A DNA stretch of 21,694 nucleotides from assembly GCA_002305445.1 (NCBI GenBank), contig DBRA01000032.1:7366-29059 (forward strand), written 5' to 3'. The DNA comes from Clostridiales bacterium UBA1380 (GTDB lineage Bacteria > Bacillota > Clostridia > Oscillospirales > CAG-272). Each line of letters starts with the position of its first letter. The stretch's first letter is position 1. Under the pieces are notes generated by a model. That model saw only the letters and a list, made by a program, of their open reading frames with translations, was not told the DNA's origin and did no database searches. This document shows positions 1 through 8,096 of the stretch, piece after piece. Both the position numbers and the translations under genes were made by a program.

Positions 1-2
1 CC

Positions 3-221
3 GACGGCGAAGACGCGCTCTATGTGATAAACCACGGCTCCGTTGCCGCGGGCATCACGCTGCCGGACGGCTATTCCGCCGCCGGAGAGGGACTTACCGC
101 GCCGCGCCGCTCGTCGCACGTCACCGAGTCCGACCGCTGCGTGCGCAAAATCGGAGTCGGCGTGAAAAACTCCGAAGCCGAGCTGCCGCCGCTCTCGCTT
201 GTCCGTTTCGCACGCGTATGA
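3..221 (+). CDS. C-terminal end of an unidentified protein, possibly a glycoside hydrolase
   Basis: The reading frame is open from the window edge to a TGA at 219-221, so only about 72 C-terminal residues are visible. They include a LYVINHGS stretch and end in LPPLSLVRFARV. A short hydrophobic, proline-containing final strand preceded by a LYVxNH strand is what the C-terminal beta-sandwich of many glycoside hydrolases looks like, but no catalytic residue is visible, so the family cannot be named. An internal ATG at 24 is not the real start because the frame continues upstream of it. No obvious hairpin terminator follows; the next promoter lies 87 bp downstream, so this gene probably ends its own transcript. 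Confidence 0.6.
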   Translation, partial: DGEDALYVINHGSVAAGITLPDGYSAAGEGLTAPRRSSHVTESDRCVRKIGVGVKNSEAELPPLSLVRFARV

Positions 222-307
222 ACGCCGCCCGGTGAGAATATAAGCAAAATACGTCAAAATGCGCCGCATATTATAAAAATACCCGCGCTTATTGTAGAAA
301 TGTGACA

Positions 308-335
308 TTGACACCCGCCGTTAAAACGTTATAAT
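308..335 (+). promoter_or_regulatory. Consensus SigA-type promoter for the ABC transporter
   Basis: A perfect -35 box TTGACA (308-313) and a perfect -10 box TATAAT (330-335) are separated by 16 bp. The predicted start of transcription is near 342, giving a leader of about 28 nt before the ABC transporter ATG at 370. It is the only strong promoter between the upstream gene and the transporter. Confidence 0.85.
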
Positions 336-349
336 TTATTGTAACGTTT
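324..349. promoter_or_regulatory. Operator-like inverted repeat over the -10 box
   Basis: AAACGTTA (324-331) and its exact reverse complement TAACGTTT (342-349) flank a 10-bp spacer. The left arm overlaps the start of the -10 box and the right arm covers the predicted transcription start. Each arm also contains the self-palindromic core AACGTT, with the two cores 18 bp apart. A CG-centred core of this kind is common in LacI-family operators. The position is ideal for repression. That this is a repressor site is inference; no regulator gene is visible nearby. Confidence 0.45.
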
Positions 350-369
350 AATATGGCGGGTGTTTTATC

Positions 370-2106
370 ATGCTGCTGCGAATCCTCAGGATGTCCCGAA
401 AATATACGCCGCAAATCGTCGCCGCCACGCTGTGCACGCTCGCAGCTGCGATTCTCAACATCGTCACACCCGAAATCGTGCGCCGCTTGACTGCGTTTCT
501 GACCGATGTCGTCGCTGCGGGCGCCGTTACGGCCGAGGAGGCGGCGAAGACCATCGTAACGCTCGCCGTCGTGCTCGTCGCGGCTTACGCCGCGCGTGCG
601 GTGATGCGGTTCACGGTGATGTATACGGCGCACATCGCCGCGTGGAACTTCGTCGGCGAGCTGACGCACACGGTCTACGAGAAGCTGCAGCGGCTGTCGA
701 TGCACTACTACTACAACAAGCAGACCGGCCAGCTCATGAGCCGCGTCATCAACGACACGCGCATGCTCGAGGTGCTCATAGCGCACGCGCTGCCGGATCT
801 TTTCAGCAATGTCGTGGTCGTTGTGACAGTTGCCGTCGCGATCTTCTGCATAAATCCGACGCTCGCACTGCTCGCGCTCATACCCGTGCCGCTTGTCCTC
901 GCGTCCGGCGTCGTGTTTTCAAAGAAAGTCTCCCCGCTGTTTAAGATAAACCAGCGCGTGCTTGGCGAGCTGTCCGGCGCGCTGCAGGACGACATATCCG
1001 GTGTCAAGGAGATACAGGCGTTCTGCGCCGAGGACATAATCGGCGGCAAAATGAAAGCCGAGTGCAGGCATTACAGCAACGTCAACATTCACGCGAACTT
1101 TGTCAACGCGATATTCACGCCGTCGGTCGAGTTCCTCTGCTCGCTCGGCACGGTCGCGGTCGTCGGTCTCGGCGGTCTGCTCGCCGTCGGCGGCTCGCTG
1201 TCCGTCGCCGATATCGTCGGATTCTTCATGTATCTCGGGCTTTTCTATTCGCCGCTTGCGACGCTTGCGCGCATATTTGAGGACGTGCAGAGCGCGCTTG
1301 CGGGAGCGGAGCGCGTTTTTGAGGTGCTCGACGCCGACGACAACATAAAGGACGAACCCGACGCTGTCGACATCGGCAAGGCGGACGGCGAAGTCGTGTT
1401 CGACGACGTCACCTTCTCCTATAACGGCGACGGCAGCACGCCCGTTCTCGACCATGTGAGCTTCAGCGCGAAAAAGGGCGAAATGATCGCCATAGTCGGC
1501 CCGACCGGCGTCGGCAAGACGACGACGGTCTCGCTTCTCGAACGCTTTTACGACGTAAACGGCGGCAGCATCCGCCTCGACGGCCGAGATATACGGACGA
1601 TCACTACGTCGTCGCTGCGCCGCAATATAGCGCTCGTGCTGCAGGACGTGTTCCTCTTCAACGGAACGATCGCGGAAAATATCGCATTCGGTAAGCCCGG
1701 CGCGACGCGCGCCGAAATCGAGGCCGCCGCGAAAGTCGCGCGCGCCGACGAGTTCATACGCGAGACGGACGACGGCTACGACACTGTTGTCGGCGAGCGC
1801 GGTATGAGGCTGTCGGGCGGGCAGAAGCAGCGCATCGCGATCGCACGTGCGGTTCTATGCGACGCGCCCGTGCTTGTGCTCGACGAGGCGACGTCGTCGG
1901 TCGACAATGAGACGGAAGCCGACATAGCCGCCGCGATCAACTCGCTCGCAGGCTCGCGCACGATAATAGTCATCGCGCACCGCCTTTCGACCGTACGGCG
2001 CGCCGACCGCATAATCGTCTTAAAGGACGGCAGGGTCGCCGAGTATGGAAGCCACGACGAGCTCGTCGCGGCCGGCGGCGAATACGCGAAAATGCTCAGC
2101 ATATAA
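370..2106 (+). CDS. ABC exporter, fused membrane and ATPase domains
   Basis: This 578-residue protein has the layout of a type IV ABC exporter half-transporter (MsbA/LmrA/multidrug or lipid exporter group). An N-terminal six-helix membrane domain covers roughly residues 1-320 and an ATPase domain follows. Visible motifs are Walker A GPTGVGKT (377-384), signature LSGGQ (481-485), Walker B VLVLDEAT with Asp505 and catalytic Glu506, and the switch His537. All key residues are intact, so it should hydrolyse ATP. The start at 370 is preceded by a GGCGGG stretch and a consensus promoter, and a strong terminator follows, so it is a single-gene unit. No partner half-transporter is adjacent, which suggests a homodimer. 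The substrate cannot be told from sequence; drugs, lipids or peptides are all possible. Confidence 0.93.
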   Translation: MLLRILRMSRKYTPQIVAATLCTLAAAILNIVTPEIVRRLTAFLTDVVAAGAVTAEEAAKTIVTLAVVLVAAYAARAVMRFTVMYTAHIAAWNFVGELTHTVYEKLQRLSMHYYYNKQTGQLMSRVINDTRMLEVLIAHALPDLFSNVVVVVTVAVAIFCINPTLALLALIPVPLVLASGVVFSKKVSPLFKINQRVLGELSGALQDDISGVKEIQAFCAEDIIGGKMKAECRHYSNVNIHANFVNAIFTPSVEFLCSLGTVAVVGLGGLLAVGGSLSVADIVGFFMYLGLFYSPLATLARIFEDVQSALAGAERVFEVLDADDNIKDEPDAVDIGKADGEVVFDDVTFSYNGDGSTPVLDHVSFSAKKGEMIAIVGPTGVGKTTTVSLLERFYDVNGGSIRLDGRDIRTITTSSLRRNIALVLQDVFLFNGTIAENIAFGKPGATRAEIEAAAKVARADEFIRETDDGYDTVVGERGMRLSGGQKQRIAIARAVLCDAPVLVLDEATSSVDNETEADIAAAINSLAGSRTIIVIAHRLSTVRRADRIIVLKDGRVAEYGSHDELVAAGGEYAKMLSI

Positions 2107-2113
2107 ATACATA

Positions 2114-2143
2114 AAAAAAGAAGACCGTCAGGTCTTCTTTTTT
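2114..2143 (+). terminator. Intrinsic terminator after the ABC transporter
   Basis: A 13-bp perfect stem (2114-2126 with 2131-2143, core GAAGACC/GGTCTTC) closes a 4-nt loop GTCA and ends in six T residues. It begins 7 bp after the transporter stop codon and separates it from the dehydrogenase unit. The A-tract on the left arm could let it work on the opposite strand as well. Confidence 0.9.
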
Positions 2144-2195
2144 ACTTTGTGAAACAGGATGATTATTATTATTTTACAAAAATAGTCTTAATTAT

Positions 2196-2225
2196 ATGGC
2201 ATTGGAATCAAAAATATTATATAAT
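2196..2225 (+). promoter_or_regulatory. Probable promoter for the dehydrogenase unit
   Basis: A perfect -10 box TATAAT lies at 2220-2225. The best -35 candidate is ATGGCA (2196-2201), a four-of-six match with an 18-bp spacer, so the -35 is weak. Transcription would start near 2232, about 34 nt before the ATG at 2266. The surrounding DNA is strongly AT-rich compared with the flanking genes. Confidence 0.5.
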
Positions 2226-2265
2226 GTATGCTGATAAAACAACAGATAATCCGGAGGAGTATTGA

Positions 2266-3813
2266 ATGAACTCTGTATTTAAAAACGAACCCGAAAGAGA
2301 TTTTACCATAAATGAAAACCGCAGGATAATGAAGGACGCGCTTTCTTTCGTTCGCGACCGCTTCGGCGAGACATACCCGCTCATAATCGGCGGCGAACGC
2401 ATCCCGACGGAGAAGACGATCAAGAGCGTCGACCCGTGCGACCACAAGACCGTCGTCGGCTACGCGGCGTCGGCCGACGCCGCCCTTGCGGACAAGGCTG
2501 TCCGCACCGCTTACGAGGCGTATGAATCGTGGCGCTTCGTGCCCGCTCGCGTCCGCGCCGATTACGTCATGCGCCTTGTCGGCGTGCTGCAGCGCCGCCG
2601 CGCCGAGATAGCCGCGTGGATGATATACGAGACCGGCAAAAACTACGGCGAAGCCGACGGTGAGATCTGCGAGGCGATCGATTTCTTCAACATGTACGCG
2701 CAGAAGGCTCTCGAGCTCGACGCGGGCATCCCGCTCGCCGAGAGCGCGACGGAAAACAACTCCTGCTTCTATATACCGATAGGCGTCGGCATCGTCATTC
2801 CGCCGTGGAACTTCCCGTTCTCGATTATGGCTGGCATGGCCGTCGCCGCCGCCGTGACGGGAAACACCGTCGTTATCAAGCCGGCGAGCGATTCGCCCGT
2901 CATATGCGCCAAGTTCATGGAACTGGTCGAGGAAGCGGGTTTCCCGGCCGGCGTAATGAACTATCTGCCCGGCTCCGGCTCCGTCATGGGCGACGCGCTT
3001 ACGACGCACCCGCTCACTCGCTTCATCAACTTCACGGGCTCGAAGGAGGTCGGGCTGCGCATCAGCCGTCTCGCCGCCGAGGATCACGGACAGATCTGGA
3101 TCAAGCGCGTCGTCGCCGAGATGGGCGGCAAAAACGCCATAATCGTGGACTCCTCCGCCGACATCGAGCTTGCCGCCGCCGGCGTCGCGACAGCCGCGTT
3201 CGGTTATCAGGGCCAGAAGTGCTCCGCCTGCTCGCGCGCGGTCGTCGACCGCTCCGTCTATGCCGATTTCATCGACGCGCTCCGCGAGAGGACGCTCAAG
3301 ATCAAGCAGGGAACCGGCGAGGACGACGCGGATATATGCGCCGTCATCAGCTCGCGCGCCTACGCGTCCATCACGAATTATATCGAGATTGGCAAAAATG
3401 AAGGCCTCCTGATATGCGGCGGAACATACGACGACTCGAAGGGCTATTTCATCGCTCCGACCGTCATCGCCGACGTCGACCGCGGCGCGCGCATCGCGAA
3501 AGAGGAGATTTTCGGACCCGTCGTCGCAGTAATGCCGGCGAACGACTTCGAGGACGCGCTCGCGATAGCGAACGGCACGGAGTACGGCCTGACCGGCTCT
3601 GTCTACTCGCGCAGCCGCGACCATCTTGAGGAGGCGCGCCGCCGCTTCCATGTCGGCAACCTGTATTTCAATCGCAAGTGCACGGGCGCGGTCGTCGCGA
3701 ACCACCCGTTCGGCGGCTACAACATGTCCGGCACGACCGCCAAGACCGGCACCGCGGACTATCTGCGCAACTTTTTGCAGCTCAAGTCCGTTTCCGAAAA
3801 CATAATATGGTAA
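2266..3813 (+). CDS. pruA: L-glutamate gamma-semialdehyde dehydrogenase (RocA/PruA type)
   Basis: This 515-residue NAD(P)-dependent aldehyde dehydrogenase matches the RocA-type 1-pyrroline-5-carboxylate dehydrogenases in length and sequence. These oxidise glutamate semialdehyde to glutamate, the last step of proline and arginine breakdown in the cytoplasm. Visible elements are the oxyanion Asn182 in PPWNFPF, the general base Glu285 in AEMGGKN, the nucleophile Cys319 in GQKCSACSR, and the C-terminal FNRKCTGA and HPFGGYNMSG segments typical of this subgroup. The start is supported by GGAGGAG at 2253-2259. No proline dehydrogenase, arginase or ornithine aminotransferase gene is nearby, so the pathway role is inferred from family only; another semialdehyde substrate is possible. 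The stop codon overlaps the next gene by 7 bp. Confidence 0.9.
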   Translation: MNSVFKNEPERDFTINENRRIMKDALSFVRDRFGETYPLIIGGERIPTEKTIKSVDPCDHKTVVGYAASADAALADKAVRTAYEAYESWRFVPARVRADYVMRLVGVLQRRRAEIAAWMIYETGKNYGEADGEICEAIDFFNMYAQKALELDAGIPLAESATENNSCFYIPIGVGIVIPPWNFPFSIMAGMAVAAAVTGNTVVIKPASDSPVICAKFMELVEEAGFPAGVMNYLPGSGSVMGDALTTHPLTRFINFTGSKEVGLRISRLAAEDHGQIWIKRVVAEMGGKNAIIVDSSADIELAAAGVATAAFGYQGQKCSACSRAVVDRSVYADFIDALRERTLKIKQGTGEDDADICAVISSRAYASITNYIEIGKNEGLLICGGTYDDSKGYFIAPTVIADVDRGARIAKEEIFGPVVAVMPANDFEDALAIANGTEYGLTGSVYSRSRDHLEEARRRFHVGNLYFNRKCTGAVVANHPFGGYNMSGTTAKTGTADYLRNFLQLKSVSENIIW

Positions 3814-6494
3814 CAAAATCGGAGAACGGCTATTCGCTGAGCGGCGGCGGCATAAACGCCGTCGTCGGCGAATACGGGCAGCTCGCCGCACTGCGCCTGT
3901 ACGACGATTGCGACGAGACCTTCCGCGCGACGAATTACGTGCTCAACCCGGAGGGCGCGCCGAAGCAGAGCGCGGACAAGGTCGAGCACGAATGGTTCGG
4001 AGAGCTGTTCCTGTCCGTTCGCACCGACCGCTTCGACGCCGAATACAAGACGTCCGAAGCGCCGTCGCGCGTTATGACTGCCGACGGCACCGGTGTGACC
4101 GTATCATACGGGTTCCCGCCGTCCTTGAAGCTGACGGAGCGGTACGAGGTGTCGGAGCGCGGGCTGACGCTTACTCTTGCGGTCGAAAACGGCGGCACCG
4201 AAGCGGTCGAGGTGACCGACCTCGGCATCGCCATGCCTTTCAACGAATACTGGACGCCCGCGTTCGAGGGCGAGGAGCTGTACGACACGCGCGTGACCGC
4301 GCACTCGTACGTCAGCCGCGACTCTACGTACATCTACGCGCAGCGGCCGAGCGGAAACGGGCGCTTTCTTCTGATAACGCCCGTCCCCGGCAGCCACGCC
4401 GGCTTTGAGTACAGGGACACATGGCGCGAGCGAGCCGGCCACGGCCGCTCGCTCTGGGCGCAGGACCGCGAGGGCTGGGCGTGCGGGCTGTACGTCTACT
4501 ACATCTACTCCGCGGCGATATCGCGCACCGGCTCCGGCTATCTCGGTTCGACGTCGCTGACGCTCGCGCCGGGAGAGCGGCGCGAGTACGGCTTCCTCTT
4601 CCGCTCGGTCGGCGACTACGCGGCGATGAAGCGCGCGCTGTATGACGACGGCGTAGTCGACGCCGTCGCCGTACCTGGCTTCGCGTACTGCGAAGACATG
4701 GACGCGCGGTTTTACCTCCACATCCGTCCGGACGTTAGCATCGATTCCATTAACATACGCTGCATGCACGAGACACGGCTGTATAAGAACCTGCGCAACT
4801 GCCTGTCGAACGACCTGCCGTGCAAAAACACGCAGTCGCACGTCGACTTCGTCGAAGAAAAGACCGTCGGCGGCGAGCGGTACCTCGTATACTCGTTGCA
4901 CCTGTCGTGCCTCGGCGTCAACCACGTCGATATCGGCTATTCGATCGACGGTGCGGCGAAGTCGACGACGCTGCAGTTCTATCTGATGGAGAGCGCCGGC
5001 GCGCTGCTCGAGCGCCGCGCCGCGTTCATCGCAGACACGCAGACGCACAAGGCCGACGGCGGCATCGGCGACACCGTATTCGACGACTGGATGATGGACT
5101 CCAAATGCGTGCGCGAGCACGTACAGCCCGGTTATTGGGAGATGAGCTACTGGGGCTGGGGAGACGACTGGGGTTATACGCACGGCGAGTTTCTGGCGGA
5201 GTACGCGTCGTACAAGCCCGAGCCACGCTACCTGCGCACCGTCGACGACTACCTCGAGACGGCGATCTGGCGCGATCTTATGGGCGAGCATCACGACGAC
5301 TTCCTCGTTCACGACTTCCTGTCGCGCGAACCGAACAAATCGCCGGTCTACCGCGGCTACGCCTACCCGCACATATACAACACATACCTTGCGATGTACC
5401 GCGCCGCCAAGACGTACCCGTCCGCGATTTCGTATAAGCATCCGCCGCGCGAATATCTGCGCCGCGCGTACGGAATCCTCCGCGCGCTGTACCGCTCCGG
5501 TCAGGTCGCCTACAACTGGGAGACAGGACTGATGGGCGAGTGTACGACGCCGGAGCTCATCGACGCGCTCGAGCGCGAGAGCATGACGGACGAAGCCGCC
5601 GACGTCTGCGCGATTATGACGGAGAAGTATGGAAACTTCAAGAACACGAAATACCCGTACGGCAGCGAATACTTCTACGACAACACGGGCGAAGAGGCGG
5701 TTTATACGCTTGCCGCGATGAACGGCAACGCCGAGATGATGCGCAAAATCGACAAAAAGACGCGCGCCTGCCGCGGATCGCAGCCGGTGTGGTATTACTA
5801 CGCGGTACCCACGACCGTATGCGGCGAGCACTGGTGGAACTTCCAGTATACGGCGGCGCTCGCGGGCATCGCGCTCGACGAAAACCTCCGCTTCAGACTC
5901 GATATGTCGCCGGCTGAGCGGGCGGACGCGCAGCGTATCTCATACGCCGCGAAGCTCGCGAACCTCACAAGCGTGAACTCCGGGCAGATCGACGCCGACC
6001 CCGAAAATATCGGCGCCGCCGCATGGACATACCAGGCGGTGCTCGGCCACCTCGGAGGGATGGGCGTCGGCGGCGGCAAGCTGCATAACGGCTGGCGGCA
6101 GATGGCCGGCGAGGCCGATCTCGGTTTGTTCGGCGCGCTTCGCTTTCTGTCAGCGGATGTGGCGCGCGACGAGGTGTTCGGTCTTTACGGATACGGCTGC
6201 GACGTAACAGATGCCGACGGCCTCTGCTGTATCACGCCGCGCGACGGGCTCGGGCGGCGGCTCAACTTCATAAACGAGGGCGTCAGCCTGGAGCTTTCGG
6301 CCGGCCGGATTGTCAAAGCCGAAGCGGCGGCGGACCTGTCGCGCATCGTGCTGACGGTATGCGGCTACGGTGCGGGCTGCGTCGCAGCGCGGCTGACCGT
6401 AACAGGCGCTGTATACAAGTCGTGCGAAATGGCAAATAATGTATTTGATATCACGCTCGAAGAAACCGAAACGGTTATAACGCTCGAAAGATGA
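3807..6494 (+). CDS. Large DUF5695-like protein, probably carbohydrate-active
   Basis: About 895 residues. I place the start at the ATG at 3807, which overlaps the dehydrogenase stop by 7 bp, because homology-like sequence (GYSLSGGGINAVVGEYGQ) begins right after it; there is no clear ribosome site, so translation is probably coupled. Residues 1-290 look like beta-sandwich, 290-400 is a second beta-rich segment, and 400-800 is helical with many aromatic residues (YWGWGDDWGYTHGE at 448-461, GEHWWNF at 673-679), like an alpha/alpha barrel; the tail is beta-rich again. The pattern TNYVLNP, HEWFGEL, GLMGE and YPYGSEYFYD recalls Pfam DUF5695, from memory. No signal peptide is visible, so it is probably cytoplasmic. 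Glycoside hydrolase or lyase activity is an inference from architecture; no catalytic residues can be assigned. Confidence 0.75.
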   Translation: MVTKSENGYSLSGGGINAVVGEYGQLAALRLYDDCDETFRATNYVLNPEGAPKQSADKVEHEWFGELFLSVRTDRFDAEYKTSEAPSRVMTADGTGVTVSYGFPPSLKLTERYEVSERGLTLTLAVENGGTEAVEVTDLGIAMPFNEYWTPAFEGEELYDTRVTAHSYVSRDSTYIYAQRPSGNGRFLLITPVPGSHAGFEYRDTWRERAGHGRSLWAQDREGWACGLYVYYIYSAAISRTGSGYLGSTSLTLAPGERREYGFLFRSVGDYAAMKRALYDDGVVDAVAVPGFAYCEDMDARFYLHIRPDVSIDSINIRCMHETRLYKNLRNCLSNDLPCKNTQSHVDFVEEKTVGGERYLVYSLHLSCLGVNHVDIGYSIDGAAKSTTLQFYLMESAGALLERRAAFIADTQTHKADGGIGDTVFDDWMMDSKCVREHVQPGYWEMSYWGWGDDWGYTHGEFLAEYASYKPEPRYLRTVDDYLETAIWRDLMGEHHDDFLVHDFLSREPNKSPVYRGYAYPHIYNTYLAMYRAAKTYPSAISYKHPPREYLRRAYGILRALYRSGQVAYNWETGLMGECTTPELIDALERESMTDEAADVCAIMTEKYGNFKNTKYPYGSEYFYDNTGEEAVYTLAAMNGNAEMMRKIDKKTRACRGSQPVWYYYAVPTTVCGEHWWNFQYTAALAGIALDENLRFRLDMSPAERADAQRISYAAKLANLTSVNSGQIDADPENIGAAAWTYQAVLGHLGGMGVGGGKLHNGWRQMAGEADLGLFGALRFLSADVARDEVFGLYGYGCDVTDADGLCCITPRDGLGRRLNFINEGVSLELSAGRIVKAEAAADLSRIVLTVCGYGAGCVAARLTVTGAVYKSCEMANNVFDITLEETETVITLER

Positions 6495-6519
6495 AAATGC
6501 TGCGGATTTTATTATATAA

Positions 6520-8043
6520 ATGAAATTATATCTATCACTGTTGCTTTTCGCCGTTCTGTCAATATCCTTGCTATCCTGTTCGCCGTCCGGTACGCCTCCC
6601 GTCATGGGAGACGTATCGGACGTCCTTGAAACCGCGCTCGAGAGCACACCAGCCGAATCAGAGCGATACGAGCTTATCAGGGAGCTGATGGGCATAACGT
6701 CGCTGCCTCAGAAACGGACATATTATGTCGACGACGCCGGTTCGTTTTTATACTTCTGCGGCGATATATACGAAAATCTTACGAATATGGCGACGGACGA
6801 GCTCAGATATCTGGTGGCGGATGCAAAAACACAGCGCAGCAGGCTGACATATAAAACCGGCGATCTGCCGCGTGTTTACATTACAACCGAGGAAGGCTCC
6901 GTGACGGATGAATACACAGGCGCGGCGGTCGCCGTTGTGTCCGGTAGCGGCGAGACGCAGCGCGTCTTCGAAGACGATAACGCGCTCATAAAGATACGCG
7001 GCAACTCGACATCGGTAGCGCCGAAAAAACCGTATAACATACGGTTCGGCGAAAGCGTCTCGCTTCTCGGCATGGACAAAGGGAAGCGCTGGGTGCTCCT
7101 CGCCAACGCCTTCGATAAAACGCAGCTGCGCAACAAACTCGCGCTCGACCTCGCGGCGCGCATCGGCATTTCATACACCTCGCAGTCGGAGTACGTCGAC
7201 GTATGGGTAGACGGCGTCGATTGCGGGCTTTATCTGTTGTGCGAGCCCGTTACGGACGGCAAACACAGGGTCAACATCGACACAGAAAAGGGCGATTTTC
7301 TGCTTGAGCTATCGCTTACGCGCCGGGAGAGCGGTTATAACTTCATCGAGACGTCGCTCGGCGTTCCGCTCAACATATCGAAGCCGGAGAGCATGACCGA
7401 GAGCCTGTACGAACTGCTCGCCGAGCGGCTCGACGAGATCGAAGCGGCAATCTCGACGCACGACATGGACATATACGGCGATTATATCGACGTCGATTCG
7501 TTCATCGATTTCTATCTTTTCATGGAGTACGTGAAGGACGTCGACGGATACTTCGCATCGACATATTTTTACATTAAAAACGGGAAGCTGTACGCCGGCC
7601 CTCCGTGGGACTTCGACCTCTCAATGGGCAACGTAAACCCGAAAGTCGCGGAGATAAAATACTACGCCTACTGCAACATAATGCATTTCGGAGACAACAG
7701 CCATGACAGCACGCACGGCGTATGGATGAGAGAGGGCTGGTTCGCCGCGCTCTGGGAGGACGACGATTTCAAAGCCGCCGCCGAAAGGCGCTGGCACGAG
7801 CTGCTGCCCATAATCGAAAACCTGTACGAGGACAACGTACTCGGCGAGAATCGGATCGACTGCTTAGTCAAAGCGTACGGCGACGCGATCGCTGCCGATT
7901 ACGATGAAATCGGCTGGGACCTTTACGCCGAATACAGCCCGTATGAAAATCCGGATGATTATCCGCTCGACGAGCATTACGAAATCCTGCGCGGCTGGCT
8001 GAAGAAACGAGCCGTATGGCTGACGGAAGAACTCTTTAAATGA
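6520..8043 (+). CDS. CotH-kinase-like surface lipoprotein
   Basis: This 507-residue protein starts with a lipoprotein signal peptide whose lipobox ends at Cys20 (SISLLSC), so it should be anchored outside the cell. It carries the CotH family landmarks: IRGNSTS with Arg160, KKPYNIRF, the LLANAFDKTQLRNKLA segment, a CGLYLLCEPV strand, and GPPWDFDLSMGN with Trp363-Asp364-Phe365-Asp366. In Bacillus spore CotH these kinase-like elements bind ATP and metal and phosphorylate coat proteins; outside spores, CotH proteins are often found in secreted or cellulosome-associated proteins. The gene lies 25 bp after the DUF5695-like gene with no terminator between, so it is probably in the same transcript. 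The ribosome site is weak. The substrate is unknown. Confidence 0.87.
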   Translation: MKLYLSLLLFAVLSISLLSCSPSGTPPVMGDVSDVLETALESTPAESERYELIRELMGITSLPQKRTYYVDDAGSFLYFCGDIYENLTNMATDELRYLVADAKTQRSRLTYKTGDLPRVYITTEEGSVTDEYTGAAVAVVSGSGETQRVFEDDNALIKIRGNSTSVAPKKPYNIRFGESVSLLGMDKGKRWVLLANAFDKTQLRNKLALDLAARIGISYTSQSEYVDVWVDGVDCGLYLLCEPVTDGKHRVNIDTEKGDFLLELSLTRRESGYNFIETSLGVPLNISKPESMTESLYELLAERLDEIEAAISTHDMDIYGDYIDVDSFIDFYLFMEYVKDVDGYFASTYFYIKNGKLYAGPPWDFDLSMGNVNPKVAEIKYYAYCNIMHFGDNSHDSTHGVWMREGWFAALWEDDDFKAAAERRWHELLPIIENLYEDNVLGENRIDCLVKAYGDAIAADYDEIGWDLYAEYSPYENPDDYPLDEHYEILRGWLKKRAVWLTEELFK

Positions 8044-8044
8044 A

Positions 8045-8075
8045 AAAAGCTCCGCGTATATATCGCGGAGCTTTT
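8045..8075. terminator. Bidirectional terminator between converging genes
   Basis: AAAAGCTCCGCG (8045-8056) pairs perfectly with CGCGGAGCTTTT (8064-8075) around a 7-nt loop. The A and T tracts on both sides make it usable from either strand. It lies 1 bp after the CotH-like stop and about 20 bp from the stop of the converging zinc-ribbon gene, so it should end both transcripts. Confidence 0.9.
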
Positions 8076-8096
8076 AATATTGAGAGTGAACGGCAA

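Noticed and set aside
24..221. A complete 65-residue gene starting at 24
   Set aside because: The frame is open to the window edge, and the ATG has no ribosome site; it is the end of a longer gene.
2188..3891. A 567-residue open frame antisense to the dehydrogenase gene
   Set aside because: Low-complexity, Arg/Val/Asp-rich shadow of a GC-rich gene; the opposite strand encodes an unmistakable aldehyde dehydrogenase.
4104..5831. A 575-residue open frame antisense to the DUF5695-like gene
   Set aside because: Same codon-bias artefact; no recognisable motif and no ribosome site, while the plus frame has a coherent protein.
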